Origin: Cyanobium sp.
GTDB lineage: Bacteria > Cyanobacteriota > Cyanobacteriia > PCC-6307 > Cyanobiaceae
Assembly (NCBI GenBank): GCA_014191535.1
Contig: BJHC01000021.1
Coordinates: 1-12,719, forward strand
Direction: 5' to 3'
DNA length: 12,719 nucleotides
Part shown: positions 1 through 8,893 of the stretch, in pieces
Numbering within the stretch: position 1 is the stretch's first letter
How the letters are laid out: the number at the start of each line of letters is the position of its first letter
Position numbers and translations under genes: made by a program
Notes under the pieces: generated by a model
What the model saw: the letters and a program-made list of their open reading frames with translations, nothing else
Told to the model about the DNA's origin: nothing
Databases searched by the model: none

Positions 1-538
1 ACTGGCGGCGCGGGCCATGGCGAACACGGGGCTCTGGGGCTCCCCCACCGGCGGCAGCTGGGCTGGATCCCCCACGAACACCAGCCGGGTCCGGAAGGGA
101 TGGGCACAGCGCAGGGTGATCTCCAGCAGGGTGCTGTCCACCATCGAGGCCTCATCCACCAGCACCAGGCCGAGGTTCTCCAGGGCCGCAGCGGTCTGCT
201 CCGTCTCCTCGCAGCGCTCCACATCCCCCTGGCGCTTGAGCTTGAGCCGCAGCAACCGGTGGATGGTGCTCGGATACCAGGTGGGCTGCAGCCCCCCCAA
301 CGCCAACTGGTGCCGCAGCACCCCCACCGCCTTGTGGGTGGGGGCCACCACGGTCCAGCAGAGGCCCCGCTGCTCCACCTGCTGCAGCAGATGGCGGGAG
401 AGGTAGGTCTTGCCCGTCCCGGCGTAACCGCTCAGCACAAATGGGGTGCCGTCGTAGGGAGCCTGCAGCCACTGGGCAAAGGCCTCAGCCGCGGCCGCCT
501 GCCCCGGGGTGAGCGCCGTGGGTGCGGAGTCGGTGGGA

Positions 539-546
<8 letters not shown>
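1..546 (-). CDS. RecD-like/AAA_30 DNA helicase, N-terminal part (runs off left edge)
   Basis: Only the first 182 residues are inside the window. Reading leftward, the frame is open from 546 to base 1 and carries a textbook P-loop: GYAGTGKT (Lys about residue 46), the Walker B/DEAS motif LVLVDEASMVD (about 127-137) and helicase motif III GDPAQLPPVGE (about 159-169). This set is typical of superfamily 1B helicases of the RecD2/AAA_30 group, which use ATP to unwind DNA during repair or recombination. The likeliest start is a TTG at 546-544, giving MADPTDSAPTAL, 8 bases inside the end of the upstream DUF212 gene. I see no ATG or GTG before the P-loop that would keep its N-terminal strand, so the start is uncertain. 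It appears to be the last or a late gene of the folD-crtE-DUF212 run. The C-terminal half that would separate RecD2 from other AAA_30 ATPases is not visible. Confidence 0.85.
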
Positions 547-2031
<1,485 letters not shown>

Positions 2032-2055
2032 TCAGGCCATCGCGGTGCCATGCGC

Positions 2056-2964
2056 TCAGGGCAACAAATCCGCCAACGGTTGATCCAGGCCGCAGCGCTG
2101 ACACCAACTGGCCACCGTGTTCACCAGCAGCAGGGTCACGGTCATGGGTCCCACACCGCCGGGCACCGGCGTGATGGCCTGGGCGATCGGCTCCACCTCC
2201 TCAAAGCGCACATCCCCGCACAGGCGGGCCTTGGCCTCCGGGCCGGCGGCCGAGTCGGGCTCCAGGCGATGGATGCCCACATCCACCACCACCGCACCGG
2301 GCTTCACATGCTCGGCGCCGATCATGCGCGGCCGGCCGGCGGCCACCACCAGCACATCCGCCTGGCGGGTGAGCTGCGCCAGATCGGCGGTGCGCGAGTG
2401 GGCGATGCTCACGGTGGCATCGGCCGCCTGCAGCATCAGGGCCATGGGCTGGCCCACCAGGATGCTGCGCCCCACCACCACGGCCCGTTTGCCGGAGAGT
2501 TCCACCCCCGCGGAGGCCAGCAGGGCCATCACGCCGGCGGGGGTGCAGCTGCGGGGGCCGGGCTCCCCCTTCAACAGCCGCCCCAGGTTGAGGGTGTGCA
2601 ACCCATCGGCGTCTTTTTCCGGATCGATGGCCGCCAGCAGGGGCCGTTCATCCAGACCCGCCGGCAGGGGCAGCTGCAGCAGGATGCCGTCCACCGCCGG
2701 ATCGGCGTTGAGCCGCTGGATCGTGGCCAGCACCTCCGCGGCGGGCGTGCTGGCCGCCAGATGGGCCCCCAGGTTGGTGATGCCGATGCGGCTGCAGGCC
2801 TTCTCCTTGTTGGCCACATACACCCCGCTGGCGGGGTCATCCCCCACCCGCAGCACCGCCAGGCCGGGCGGACGGCCAGCCCGCTGCAGCCGATCGGCCA
2901 CCACCGCCTGCAGTCGCTCCTCGATCTGGGCCGCCAACTGGCGCCCATCCAGACGGGTGGCCAT
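2056..2964 (-). CDS. folD: Bifunctional methylenetetrahydrofolate dehydrogenase / methenyltetrahydrofolate cyclohydrolase
   Basis: FolD interconverts 5,10-methylene-, 5,10-methenyl- and 10-formyl-tetrahydrofolate in the cytosol, using NADP, and feeds purine and formyl-methionine synthesis. The 302-aa product has the family motifs in order: YVANKEKA with Tyr49 and catalytic Lys53, [10 protein letters not shown] (92-101) with Gln97, KDADG (117-121), the NADP-binding block [17 protein letters not shown], and the C-terminal signature [15 protein letters not shown] chose the ATG at 2964 because it gives [11 protein letters not shown], the usual N-terminus of the family. An in-frame ATG at 2997 would add 11 residues with no family likeness. 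It is the first gene of the leftward run and diverges from the 7TM-HD gene, leaving only about 75 bases for both promoters. Confidence 0.97.
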   Translation of the reverse strand: MATRLDGRQLAAQIEERLQAVVADRLQRAGRPPGLAVLRVGDDPASGVYVANKEKACSRIGITNLGAHLAASTPAAEVLATIQRLNADPAVDGILLQLPLPAGLDERPLLAAIDPEKDADGLHTLNLGRLLKGEPGPRSCTPAGVMALLASAGVELSGKRAVVVGRSILVGQPMALMLQAADATVSIAHSRTADLAQLTRQADVLVVAAGRPRMIGAEHVKPGAVVVDVGIHRLEPDSAAGPEAKARLCGDVRFEEVEPIAQAITPVPGGVGPMTVTLLLVNTVASWCQRCGLDQPLADLLP

Positions 2965-3039
2965 GGCTGAAGCGCGTTGGCAACTGCCCCTCAGCATGCC
3001 GCGGCAGGGCTAGCTTGAACCCGAACGTCATCGGTTGCG

Positions 3040-5157
3040 TTGATCCGACTGGCCCCCGGCCCTTCACCCTGGGGTGCGATTCGGCGCCTGTGGCGGCATT
3101 TGGTGTGGCGGCTGTGGCGCCAGGAGCGTCCGCGCCAGGCCCTGGCCCCGTGGCGCCGCCGTGACACCAGCACGGTGCTGGTGGCCTGCCTGTTGGTGGC
3201 CCTGCTCTCCAGCTGGCCTTGGCTGGTGGAGCCCAGCCTGCGGCCCGGTGTGCCGGCCCCGTTCACGGTGCGGGCCCCCAAGGCAGCCACGGTGGTGGAT
3301 TCCGATGCCCTGGAGCAGCGGCGCTCGCAGCTGGGCCCCCGCACCCATGTGCAGGTGGTGGACCCCCGCATCAACCGCGAACTGGAACAACGGCTCAACC
3401 GCCAGCTGCAGGCCATCGAACGGCTGGCCAACACGGGCCAGGAACAGGTGGCCCCCCTGGCCCTCAGCCCGGAGGAGCGCGACTGGCTGATGCAGCTGTC
3501 GCGCCGGCGGCTGGCCCAATGGGAAGACGACCTGCGGCTGGCCCAGCGGCGGATGCTGGGGCAGGGGCTGATCGGCAGCGTGGCCCAGCGGCAGCTGGAG
3601 CAGGCGGCGGCGCTGCAGCTCGAACCCATGCAGCAACCGGGCCTCGGCCTGGGGGCACGGGTGGTGGCGGCGTCCCTCCAAGGCCGCACCAATCTGCGCA
3701 TCGATCCGGCCCTGAGCCAGCGCTTGATCGAGGACCTGCTCACCCAGCAGGGGATCCCCACGATCCAGGTGCGCAAGAACGAACTGATCACCCGCCAGGG
3801 GCAACCGATCAGCGCGCAGTCCTATGCGGTGCTCGACTACTTCGGCCTGGTGAACCGCCGCCCCCTGGTGGGGGCCTGGCTGGGGCACCTGTGCGAAGCC
3901 CTGGCGGCCTGCGGCGTGCTGCTGCTGCTGAGTCGCCGCAGCCGCCCCAGCCTGGAGCCGCGCCAGGCCCTGCTGGCCCTGGGGCTGCTGTTGCTGGTGC
4001 AGGGGTTCAAGCTCTGGCTGGGCAGCGCCGCCAGCCCCCTGGCGCTGCTGGTGCCCGCCACCCTGCTGCTGGCCCAGGGGCTGGGCACCACCGCCGGGCT
4101 GGCCTGGGTGGCGGTGGCCAGCCTGCTGTGGCCCCTGCCCCTCGCCCCGTTCAACGACCAACGGGTGCTGGTGGCAGCCCTGGTGGCCTCGATCACCGCC
4201 GTGCTGGCGGGCCGGCAGCGCAGCCGCGCCCAGCTGCTGCAGCTCACCCTGTTCATCCCCCTGGGGGCCCTGGCGGCCGAATGGCTGCTGTTGCAATGGG
4301 CGGCGGCCCAGGCGGAGGGCAACGGCCTGTTGCCGATTGGGGCCGACCTGCCCGCCGAAGCCCTGCTGCTGGGCGGCCTGCTGCTGGGGGTGCTGCTGAT
4401 CAGCCCGCTGCTGGAGAGCTTCTTTGATCTGCTCACCCGCACCCGCCTGCTGGAACTGGCCGACCTGGAACGGCCGCTGCTGCGGCGGCTGTCACGGGAA
4501 GCCCCCGGCACCTTCGAGCACACCCTGATGATCTGCGGCCTGGCGGAGGAGGGGGGGCGCGCCATCCAGGCCGACACCGACCTGATCCGCACCGGTGCGC
4601 TGTATCACGACGTGGGCAAGCTGCATGGCCCGCAGTGGTTCATCGAAAACCAGAACAGCGATGACAACCCCCACGACGCCCTCGACGACCCCCAGCTCAG
4701 CGCGGGGATCCTGCAGGCCCATGTGGATGAGGGGCTGAAACTGGCCCGCCGCTACCGCCTGCCGCGGCCCCTGGCGGATTTCATCCCCGAGCACCAGGGC
4801 ACCCTCAAGATGGGCTACTTCCTGCACGAGGCGCGGCGCCGCAACCCCGCCATCCAGGAGAGCGATTACCGCTACCGCGGCCCCATCCCCCGCAGCCGCG
4901 AAACGGCCGTGCTGATGCTGGCCGATGGCTGCGAGGCGGCCCTGCGCTCGCTCCCCCCCGACACCAGCGAAGACCAGGCCCGCGCCATGGTGCGGCGCAT
5001 CATGGATGCCCGCTGGCAGGACGGCCAGCTGAGCGACAGCGGCCTGAGCCTGGCGGAGCTGGAGCTGCTGGTGCGCGCCTTCGTGCGGGTGTGGCGGCGC
5101 ATGCGCCACCGCCGGATTCCCTACCCGATTCCAGCCCGCAAGGGCTATAGCGCCTGA
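3040..5157 (+). CDS. 7TM-HD family protein (PgpH/YqfF-type), probable c-di-AMP phosphodiesterase
   Basis: The 705-aa membrane protein has the full family architecture. It starts with a short basic cytoplasmic N-terminus and TM1 at about 43-63, followed by an extracytoplasmic 7TMR-HDED domain (about 64-270, including APKAATVVDSDALEQRR). A cluster of hydrophobic segments spans about 275-460 and a C-terminal HD domain begins near 485. The metal ligands are visible: His494 (TFEHTLM), His523-Asp524 (YHDVGKLHG; the usual HDIG reads HDVG), His561, His585 (PEHQGT) and Asp629 (ADGCEAAL). Listeria PgpH of this family hydrolyses cyclic di-AMP, and cyanobacteria make c-di-AMP, so this is the best reading; the catalytic residues look intact. 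A TGA at 3016 rules out a longer N-terminus. The TTG at 3040 is the first possible start, with TTG/GTG at 3100/3103 as later options. The Rieske gene begins 3 bases after its stop. Confidence 0.92.
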   Translation: MIRLAPGPSPWGAIRRLWRHLVWRLWRQERPRQALAPWRRRDTSTVLVACLLVALLSSWPWLVEPSLRPGVPAPFTVRAPKAATVVDSDALEQRRSQLGPRTHVQVVDPRINRELEQRLNRQLQAIERLANTGQEQVAPLALSPEERDWLMQLSRRRLAQWEDDLRLAQRRMLGQGLIGSVAQRQLEQAAALQLEPMQQPGLGLGARVVAASLQGRTNLRIDPALSQRLIEDLLTQQGIPTIQVRKNELITRQGQPISAQSYAVLDYFGLVNRRPLVGAWLGHLCEALAACGVLLLLSRRSRPSLEPRQALLALGLLLLVQGFKLWLGSAASPLALLVPATLLLAQGLGTTAGLAWVAVASLLWPLPLAPFNDQRVLVAALVASITAVLAGRQRSRAQLLQLTLFIPLGALAAEWLLLQWAAAQAEGNGLLPIGADLPAEALLLGGLLLGVLLISPLLESFFDLLTRTRLLELADLERPLLRRLSREAPGTFEHTLMICGLAEEGGRAIQADTDLIRTGALYHDVGKLHGPQWFIENQNSDDNPHDALDDPQLSAGILQAHVDEGLKLARRYRLPRPLADFIPEHQGTLKMGYFLHEARRRNPAIQESDYRYRGPIPRSRETAVLMLADGCEAALRSLPPDTSEDQARAMVRRIMDARWQDGQLSDSGLSLAELELLVRAFVRVWRRMRHRRIPYPIPARKGYSA

Positions 5158-5160
5158 GCC

Positions 5161-6513
5161 ATGGTGGCCCCCATGGCAACCGATCCCAGCATCAGCGGCG
5201 TATCCCCCTGGCGGCAGGCCTGGTATCCGGTGGCCTACCTGCGCGACCTCGATCCGCGGCGCCCCACGGCCTTCACCCTGCTGGAGCAGGACCTGGTGCT
5301 CTGGTTCGAGGCCAGCAGCCAGCGCTGGCGCGCCTTTGCCGATGTCTGCCCGCACCGGCTGGTGCCGCTCTCCGAAGGGCGCCTCAACGGTGCCGGTGAG
5401 CTGGAGTGCCCGTACCACGGTTGGACCTTCAACGGCGAGGGCCATTGCACCGCCATTCCCCAGGCAAGGGATGGCAGCCGCATCAGCCCCCGCAGCGACT
5501 GCCGCAGCTACGCCACCGCCACGGCCCAGGGGTTGCTGTTCGTGTTCAGCGGCGACGCCGCAGCGGCCGCAGACCATCCCCTCCCCCTGGTGCCGGTGCT
5601 GCAGGAACAGGGCCAGGGCTGGGCCGACGGCTGGGTGGTGCAGGACACCTTCCGCGACCTGCCCATGGACGCCCTGACCCTGCTGGAAAACGTGCTCGAC
5701 GTGAGCCACGTGCCGTTCACCCACCACGCCACCGTGGGGCGTCGGGAGAACGCCGGCCCCGTGGAGCTGGAACTCACCAGCTTCGGCCCTGGGGGCTTCA
5801 CCAGCCTGTGGCCGGAAGGACCCCGGCGGGGAAAGCTGGGCAGCCAAACCACCACCTATGTGGCCCCAGGCCTGATGTGGCACGACCTCACCGCCAAGGG
5901 TTTCGCCCGCATCCTCACGGTGGTGTACGCCACACCGATCCGCCGCGGGGTCTGCCGGCTGTTCGCCCGCTTCCCCTTCCAGTTCGACTCCCCCTGGCCC
6001 GGGCGCCTGCTGGGGCTGCGGCCGCAGTGGCTGCAGCATCTGGGCAACCATGTGGTGCTGGAGGACGACCAGCTGTTCCTGCACTGGCAGGAGCGGGTGC
6101 TGGAGCAACGGGGCGGCAGCACAGCCGCCGTGCGCCGCTTTCACCTGCCCACCAGCGCCGACCTCAACATCCGGGCGCTGCACGACTGGGTGAACCGCTA
6201 CGGCGGCGAGCCGTTCCCGGGCCAACGGCTCCCCCCACGGGAGGGGTTGGTGCCGCTGATGGAGCGCTATGAGGCCCACACCCGCCATTGCCGCAGCTGT
6301 GCTGGAGCCCACCGGCGCCTCTCCCCGCTGCGCACCGCTGCCGGTGGCGTCGCCCTGCTGGCCCTGCTGGTGGCCGCCTGGTGCGGCCCCAGTGCATGGG
6401 CTGCCCTGGCCCTGGCGGCGGCCGCCGGCGCCGCGGCGCTGCGCTGGCAATGCCAGCGCTGGCTCGATCAACTGCGGCGGGGCAGCGGCAATCCTCCCCG
6501 CAACCGCCCCTAA
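5161..6513 (+). CDS. Rieske non-heme iron oxygenase, pheophorbide a oxygenase (PaO) family
   Basis: The 450-aa protein begins with a Rieske [2Fe-2S] domain: CPHRL (Cys63, His65) and CPYHGW (Cys83, His86). The mononuclear iron site follows as ENVLDVSHVPFTHH (His183, His188), with an acidic ligand probably in VLEDDQLFLHWQE (300-311). Near the end is HCRSC (Cys377, Cys380), the C-terminal CxxC of the PaO/TIC55/PTC52 group, and then two hydrophobic segments (about 392-409 and 411-428) that should anchor it to a membrane. Plant relatives oxygenate chlorophyll derivatives; the substrate in cyanobacteria is not fixed by sequence, so chlorophyll metabolism or redox sensing are both possible. The start is the ATG at 5161, with a second ATG at 5173. 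It is probably cotranscribed with the 7TM-HD gene. Its TAA stop overlaps the stop codon of the opposing SemiSWEET gene. Confidence 0.92.
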   Translation: MVAPMATDPSISGVSPWRQAWYPVAYLRDLDPRRPTAFTLLEQDLVLWFEASSQRWRAFADVCPHRLVPLSEGRLNGAGELECPYHGWTFNGEGHCTAIPQARDGSRISPRSDCRSYATATAQGLLFVFSGDAAAAADHPLPLVPVLQEQGQGWADGWVVQDTFRDLPMDALTLLENVLDVSHVPFTHHATVGRRENAGPVELELTSFGPGGFTSLWPEGPRRGKLGSQTTTYVAPGLMWHDLTAKGFARILTVVYATPIRRGVCRLFARFPFQFDSPWPGRLLGLRPQWLQHLGNHVVLEDDQLFLHWQERVLEQRGGSTAAVRRFHLPTSADLNIRALHDWVNRYGGEPFPGQRLPPREGLVPLMERYEAHTRHCRSCAGAHRRLSPLRTAAGGVALLALLVAAWCGPSAWAALALAAAAGAAALRWQCQRWLDQLRRGSGNPPRNRP

Positions 6514-6788
6514 CCGCCCGGCCGGCGGGCGCGCCAGGTGCGCTCCAGGATCAGACCGGAGAGCACCAGGGTCACGGCGTTGGCGGCGATCAACGGCCCA
6601 TCACGGGTGAGCAGGCCGTAGAGACCCCAGAGCACGATGCCGCTGCAGAACAACAGATACATGCGCAGGGAAATACCCCGGGTGTCGCCGCTGCGCAGGG
6701 TTTTCAGCGCCTGGGGCACGAAGCTCACCGTGGTGAGGGTGGCGGCGCCGTAGCCAATCAAGGCCAGCACGGGGGAGGGATCGCTCAT
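6510..6788 (-). CDS. SemiSWEET family (PQ-loop/MtN3) transporter
   Basis: This is a 92-aa protein of three transmembrane helices (about 8-27, 41-60, 64-82), the exact size of bacterial SemiSWEETs, which dimerise to form a sugar facilitator. The PQ motif sits in TVSFVPQALKTLRSGDT in helix 1, followed by GISLRMYLLF. A Trp in IVLWGLYGL and the Asn of AANAVTL in helix 3 correspond to the conserved substrate-site residues. The ATG at 6788 is preferred over the GTG just before it. It lies 9 bases downstream of the RluA-like gene, so the two are likely cotranscribed although no functional link is obvious. Substrate is unknown. Its TAG stop shares bases with the Rieske TAA. Confidence 0.88.
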   Translation of the reverse strand: MSDPSPVLALIGYGAATLTTVSFVPQALKTLRSGDTRGISLRMYLLFCSGIVLWGLYGLLTRDGPLIAANAVTLVLSGLILERTWRARRPGG

Positions 6789-6797
6789 CACAGACGC

Positions 6798-7460
6798 TCA
6801 GGGATCAGACGGACAGGGGAAAGGCACGGGGGAGTGGAAGCGCATCGGCTCACCGCTGAGCGGATGATCAAAGGCCAGGGCGGTGGCATGCAGGTGCATA
6901 CGCCGGGCGGTGGCGGGGGGGCCATAGAGCGGGTCCCCCAGGATCGGATGGCCCAGGGCCTGCAGGTGCACCCGCAGTTGGTGGGAGCGGCCGGTGTGGG
7001 GTTGCAACCCCAGGCGGCTGCCGCCGCCCGAGGCATGGATCAACCACCACGCCGTGCGGGCGGGCTTGCCCCGGTGGCCATCCACCGCATAACGGGGCGG
7101 CTGGTGCTGGCACTTGGCCAGGGGCCAATCGATCTCGCCCCGCGCAACCCGGGGCACCCCCACCACATCCGCCACATAGTGCTTTTGCACCCGCCGTTCG
7201 GCGAAGGCGATGCTGAGGGCCCGATGCAGCGCCGGTGTGAGGGCCACCGCCACCAACCCGGAGGTGTCCCGGTCGAGGCGATGCACCAACTGCGCCTGGG
7301 GCCACCGCTGCTGCACCCGGGTGATCAGGGAATCCGCCTGCTGGGGCCCCAGCCCGGGCTGACTGAGCAGGCCGGCGGGCTTGTCGAGCATCAGCAGGTC
7401 GTGGCTGCGGTGCACGATCCAATCGGGCTCGATGCACAACGGCTCAGGGCTCACAGCCAT
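6798..7460 (-). CDS. RluA-family pseudouridine synthase
   Basis: The 220-aa enzyme isomerises uridine to pseudouridine in structured RNA. It contains the family active site HRLDRDTSGLV with catalytic Asp63, preceded by the LMLDKPAGLLSQPG block (24-36). Later come the substrate-binding stretch PHTGRSHQLRVHL and the C-terminal HPLSGEPMRFHSP. There is no S4 domain, and the length is close to E. coli RluA (219 aa), so tRNA position 32 and/or 23S rRNA near 746 are the likeliest targets. Specificity within RluA/RluC/RluD cannot be decided by eye. The start at the ATG at 7460 gives an N-terminus of normal family length. It diverges from the acidic unknown gene at 7532, leaving 71 bases for both promoters, and precedes the SemiSWEET gene by 9 bases. 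Confidence 0.93.
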   Translation of the reverse strand: MAVSPEPLCIEPDWIVHRSHDLLMLDKPAGLLSQPGLGPQQADSLITRVQQRWPQAQLVHRLDRDTSGLVAVALTPALHRALSIAFAERRVQKHYVADVVGVPRVARGEIDWPLAKCQHQPPRYAVDGHRGKPARTAWWLIHASGGGSRLGLQPHTGRSHQLRVHLQALGHPILGDPLYGPPATARRMHLHATALAFDHPLSGEPMRFHSPVPFPCPSDP

Positions 7461-7531
7461 CGATCAGCGCCGGCCGCTGGCCATCCCAGCGTGCCATCGC
7501 CACACTGCAGACAGCCGCGCTCTGCCGCCCC

Positions 7532-7906
7532 ATGGCCCTCGATCGCTTCAAGCAGGCGCTGGCCGCCCTCCTCGACCAGGCCCCCAGCGATCCGCTGGAG
7601 CGCGATGAGTTCTTCGAGCTGAACACCCTGCCCACCGAGGGGGGCTCGGGTTTTGAGGTGGTGATCTGCGATGAGGAGCACGAGATCTTCGCGGTGATCC
7701 ACACCGACCGGCTGTTTGAGGAGGGGGAGCCCGGCCAGGAGGAGGTGGAGGCGATGGTGCCGGCCTTCCTCAAGCAGGCCTTCGACTTGGACCCCGAGGA
7801 CTGGCGCGCCACCGAACCGTTCGACCTGGGCTGGCGCAGCCGCGAATACCTGTGGTTCATGGAATTCACCGTGCCGGGGCTCACCCCCACCTGCAGCTTC
7901 GATTAG
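7532..7906 (+). CDS. Conserved-type hypothetical acidic protein, 124 aa
   Basis: I do not recognise a named family. The product is soluble and strongly acidic, with clusters such as CDEEHEIF, LFEEGEPGQEEVEAM and DLDPEDW. It is rich in aromatic residues near the end (REYLWFMEFTVPG) and has no signal peptide or membrane segment. The coding frame is supported by a clean ATG start, by being the only convincing frame between two opposing genes, and by natural-looking composition. It is a lone rightward gene: the RluA-like gene diverges upstream (71 bases), and its TAG stop overlaps the TAA stop of the SepF-trio's last gene. An ancestral alpha/beta fold binding a partner is possible, but nothing in the sequence fixes a role. 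Confidence 0.78.
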   Translation: MALDRFKQALAALLDQAPSDPLERDEFFELNTLPTEGGSGFEVVICDEEHEIFAVIHTDRLFEEGEPGQEEVEAMVPAFLKQAFDLDPEDWRATEPFDLGWRSREYLWFMEFTVPGLTPTCSFD

Positions 7907-8202
7907 GGGAGCTGAAGCTGCAGCAGTTGCAGCTGCCGCTGGCGTTGGCTGCACAGCAGCAGAACCCCCTCCCCCAGCGGCGCCGGCAGGCCGGTGCTGA
8001 GCCGCAGCACCTCCCGTTCCACCAGGGCCACCCCGCAGGTTTCCACGATCAACACCGGCAGGGTGGAGGCCTGACCATGCATGGCCTGCAGATCGAAGGC
8101 CTGGCGCGCGGCCCTGGCACTGCGCTCCAATCCAAGGGCCTCCACCAACGCCGGCCAGAGATCATTCACCGGCGTGCAGGCCGCGAGATCGAGGGTGGAC
8201 AT
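7903..8202 (-). CDS. Hypothetical protein, 99 aa, third gene of SepF-domain unit
   Basis: I do not recognise the family. The 99-aa product begins MSTLDLAACTPVNDLW and has a central hydrophobic beta-like stretch (LPVLIVETCGVALVEREVLRL). It ends in a short low-complexity tail of alternating Gln and Leu (QRQRQLQLLQLQLP), encoded by a run of CAG/CTG-like triplets. No signal peptide or clear transmembrane helix is present. Its ATG overlaps the stop of the SepF-domain gene by one base (TGATG), a classic stop-restart arrangement that implies coupled translation and a related job. Its TAA stop shares bases with the TAG of the opposing 124-aa gene. Confidence 0.75.
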   Translation of the reverse strand: MSTLDLAACTPVNDLWPALVEALGLERSARAARQAFDLQAMHGQASTLPVLIVETCGVALVEREVLRLSTGLPAPLGEGVLLLCSQRQRQLQLLQLQLP

Positions 8203-8483
8203 CAGTCGTGGTGCAGCTGCACAAAGTGGGGGGCAAACAGGAACACCTGCTCCCCCAGCCTCTCCTGCTGCCCATCAAGGGCAAAGGCACCACCGGCCAT
8301 GAAATCGGCGGCGCGCTGCTTTTGGTCGGGCGGCAGGGCGCTGAGATTGAGCAGCACCGTGGCGTGATCCCGCAGGGCCAGCACCGCCTCCTGCAGGGCC
8401 TCAAAGCGGGTGGGTTGCAGCACCACCACTTCAGCCCCCCAGCGCTGCCGGTCCGGAATCAGATCGGGGGGCACCGAATCCAT
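8202..8483 (-). CDS. Minimal SepF-domain protein (cell-division-type fold)
   Basis: The 93-aa product is almost entirely a SepF (DUF552) domain. AEVVVLQPTRFEALQEAVLA, VLLNLSALPPDQKQRAADFM, GGAFALDGQQERLGEQVFLF and AP line up block by block with the B. subtilis SepF core as I remember it ([40 protein letters not shown], TP). SepF (Cdv2 in cyanobacteria) anchors and bundles FtsZ at the division site. Ordinary SepF proteins are about 150-200 aa, with an amphipathic membrane-binding helix at the start and a linker; both are missing here. The protein could therefore be a paralogue that modulates division or a SepF fold used elsewhere. The ATG at 8483 follows the upstream stop by 2 bases, and its own stop overlaps the next start by 1. 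Confidence 0.85.
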   Translation of the reverse strand: MDSVPPDLIPDRQRWGAEVVVLQPTRFEALQEAVLALRDHATVLLNLSALPPDQKQRAADFMAGGAFALDGQQERLGEQVFLFAPHFVQLHHD

Positions 8484-8485
8484 GC

Positions 8486-8743
8486 TCAGGCCTCGGGGCC
8501 GTCGGGGGCAAAGCGCTGCAACAACTCCGCCGTGGGGTGAATCGTTTCCACCTCATCCTCGTTATCGAGAAAGGCATCGAACGATCGGTAGCGACGAATG
8601 GTGGGGCTGTACTGAGGATCTGCACACACCTCCTGCCAATCCATCGTCTTGGGTTTGAGCTCCTGGAAAAAGGCCAAGGCCTCCTCCAGATCCGCCGCAT
8701 CTCCGCAGCCTTCCCCCTGCCAGATCAATTCATAGAAGGTCAT
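8486..8743 (-). CDS. Hypothetical protein, 85 aa, first gene of SepF-domain unit
   Basis: The family is not recognised. The product is a small acidic soluble protein with blocks MTFYELIWQGEG, LEEALAFFQELKPKTMDWQE and FDAFLDNEDEVETIHPTAEL. The ATG at 8743 is preferred to an earlier in-frame start at 8776, because the extra 11 residues are Gly/Pro-rich and the sequence just upstream of 8743 has a G-run (GGGGGG about 8 bases before) that could serve as a ribosome-binding site. It is the first gene of a leftward three-gene unit, 2 bases before the SepF-domain gene. A hairpin between it and cyAbrB suggests the unit has its own promoter in 8744-8893, but I could not identify one with confidence. 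Confidence 0.75.
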   Translation of the reverse strand: MTFYELIWQGEGCGDAADLEEALAFFQELKPKTMDWQEVCADPQYSPTIRRYRSFDAFLDNEDEVETIHPTAELLQRFAPDGPEA

Positions 8744-8792
8744 GGGAGCACCCCCCGGCCCTGGTGAACCCAGCATGACCCGAGCAACAGAA

Positions 8793-8816
8793 AGCGGCCA
8801 CCCAGGGGCGGCCGCT
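8793..8816 (-). terminator. Possible intrinsic terminator after cyAbrB
   Basis: A 7-bp inverted repeat (AGCGGCC, 8793-8799, and GGCCGCT, 8810-8816) encloses a 10-base loop. Read leftward, the stem is followed by TTCTGTT, a modest T-rich tract. It lies about 80 bases downstream of the cyAbrB stop and about 50 bases before the next leftward gene, as expected for a terminator separating two transcription units. The T-tract is imperfect and GC-rich stems occur by chance in DNA of this composition, so support is moderate. Confidence 0.4.
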
Positions 8817-8893
8817 CTGCATGTCCTGAGCCTATGAGGCCTGTGCGCGGTGAATCAGCTGAGCCATAGGCAAGCGCGGCTCGCCGCCATGAC

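Noticed and set aside
3064..4296. Open frame of 410 codons on the minus strand opposite the 7TM-HD gene
   Set aside because: Gln/His/Pro-rich shadow of the real gene with no motif.
4492..6471. Long open frame on the minus strand (about 659 codons) across the end of the 7TM-HD gene and the Rieske gene
   Set aside because: It is antisense to two strongly supported genes, is rich in Gln/His/Ala/Gly as expected from reversed GC-rich codons, and has no recognisable domain.
6288..7622. Open frame of 444 codons on the plus strand over SemiSWEET and RluA
   Set aside because: Antisense to two clear genes; composition is His/Gln/Gly-rich and unstructured.
7910..7966. CAG/CTG-rich stretch considered as a microsatellite or repeat array
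   Set aside because: It is imperfect, short, and explained by the Gln/Leu-rich tail of the 99-aa protein.
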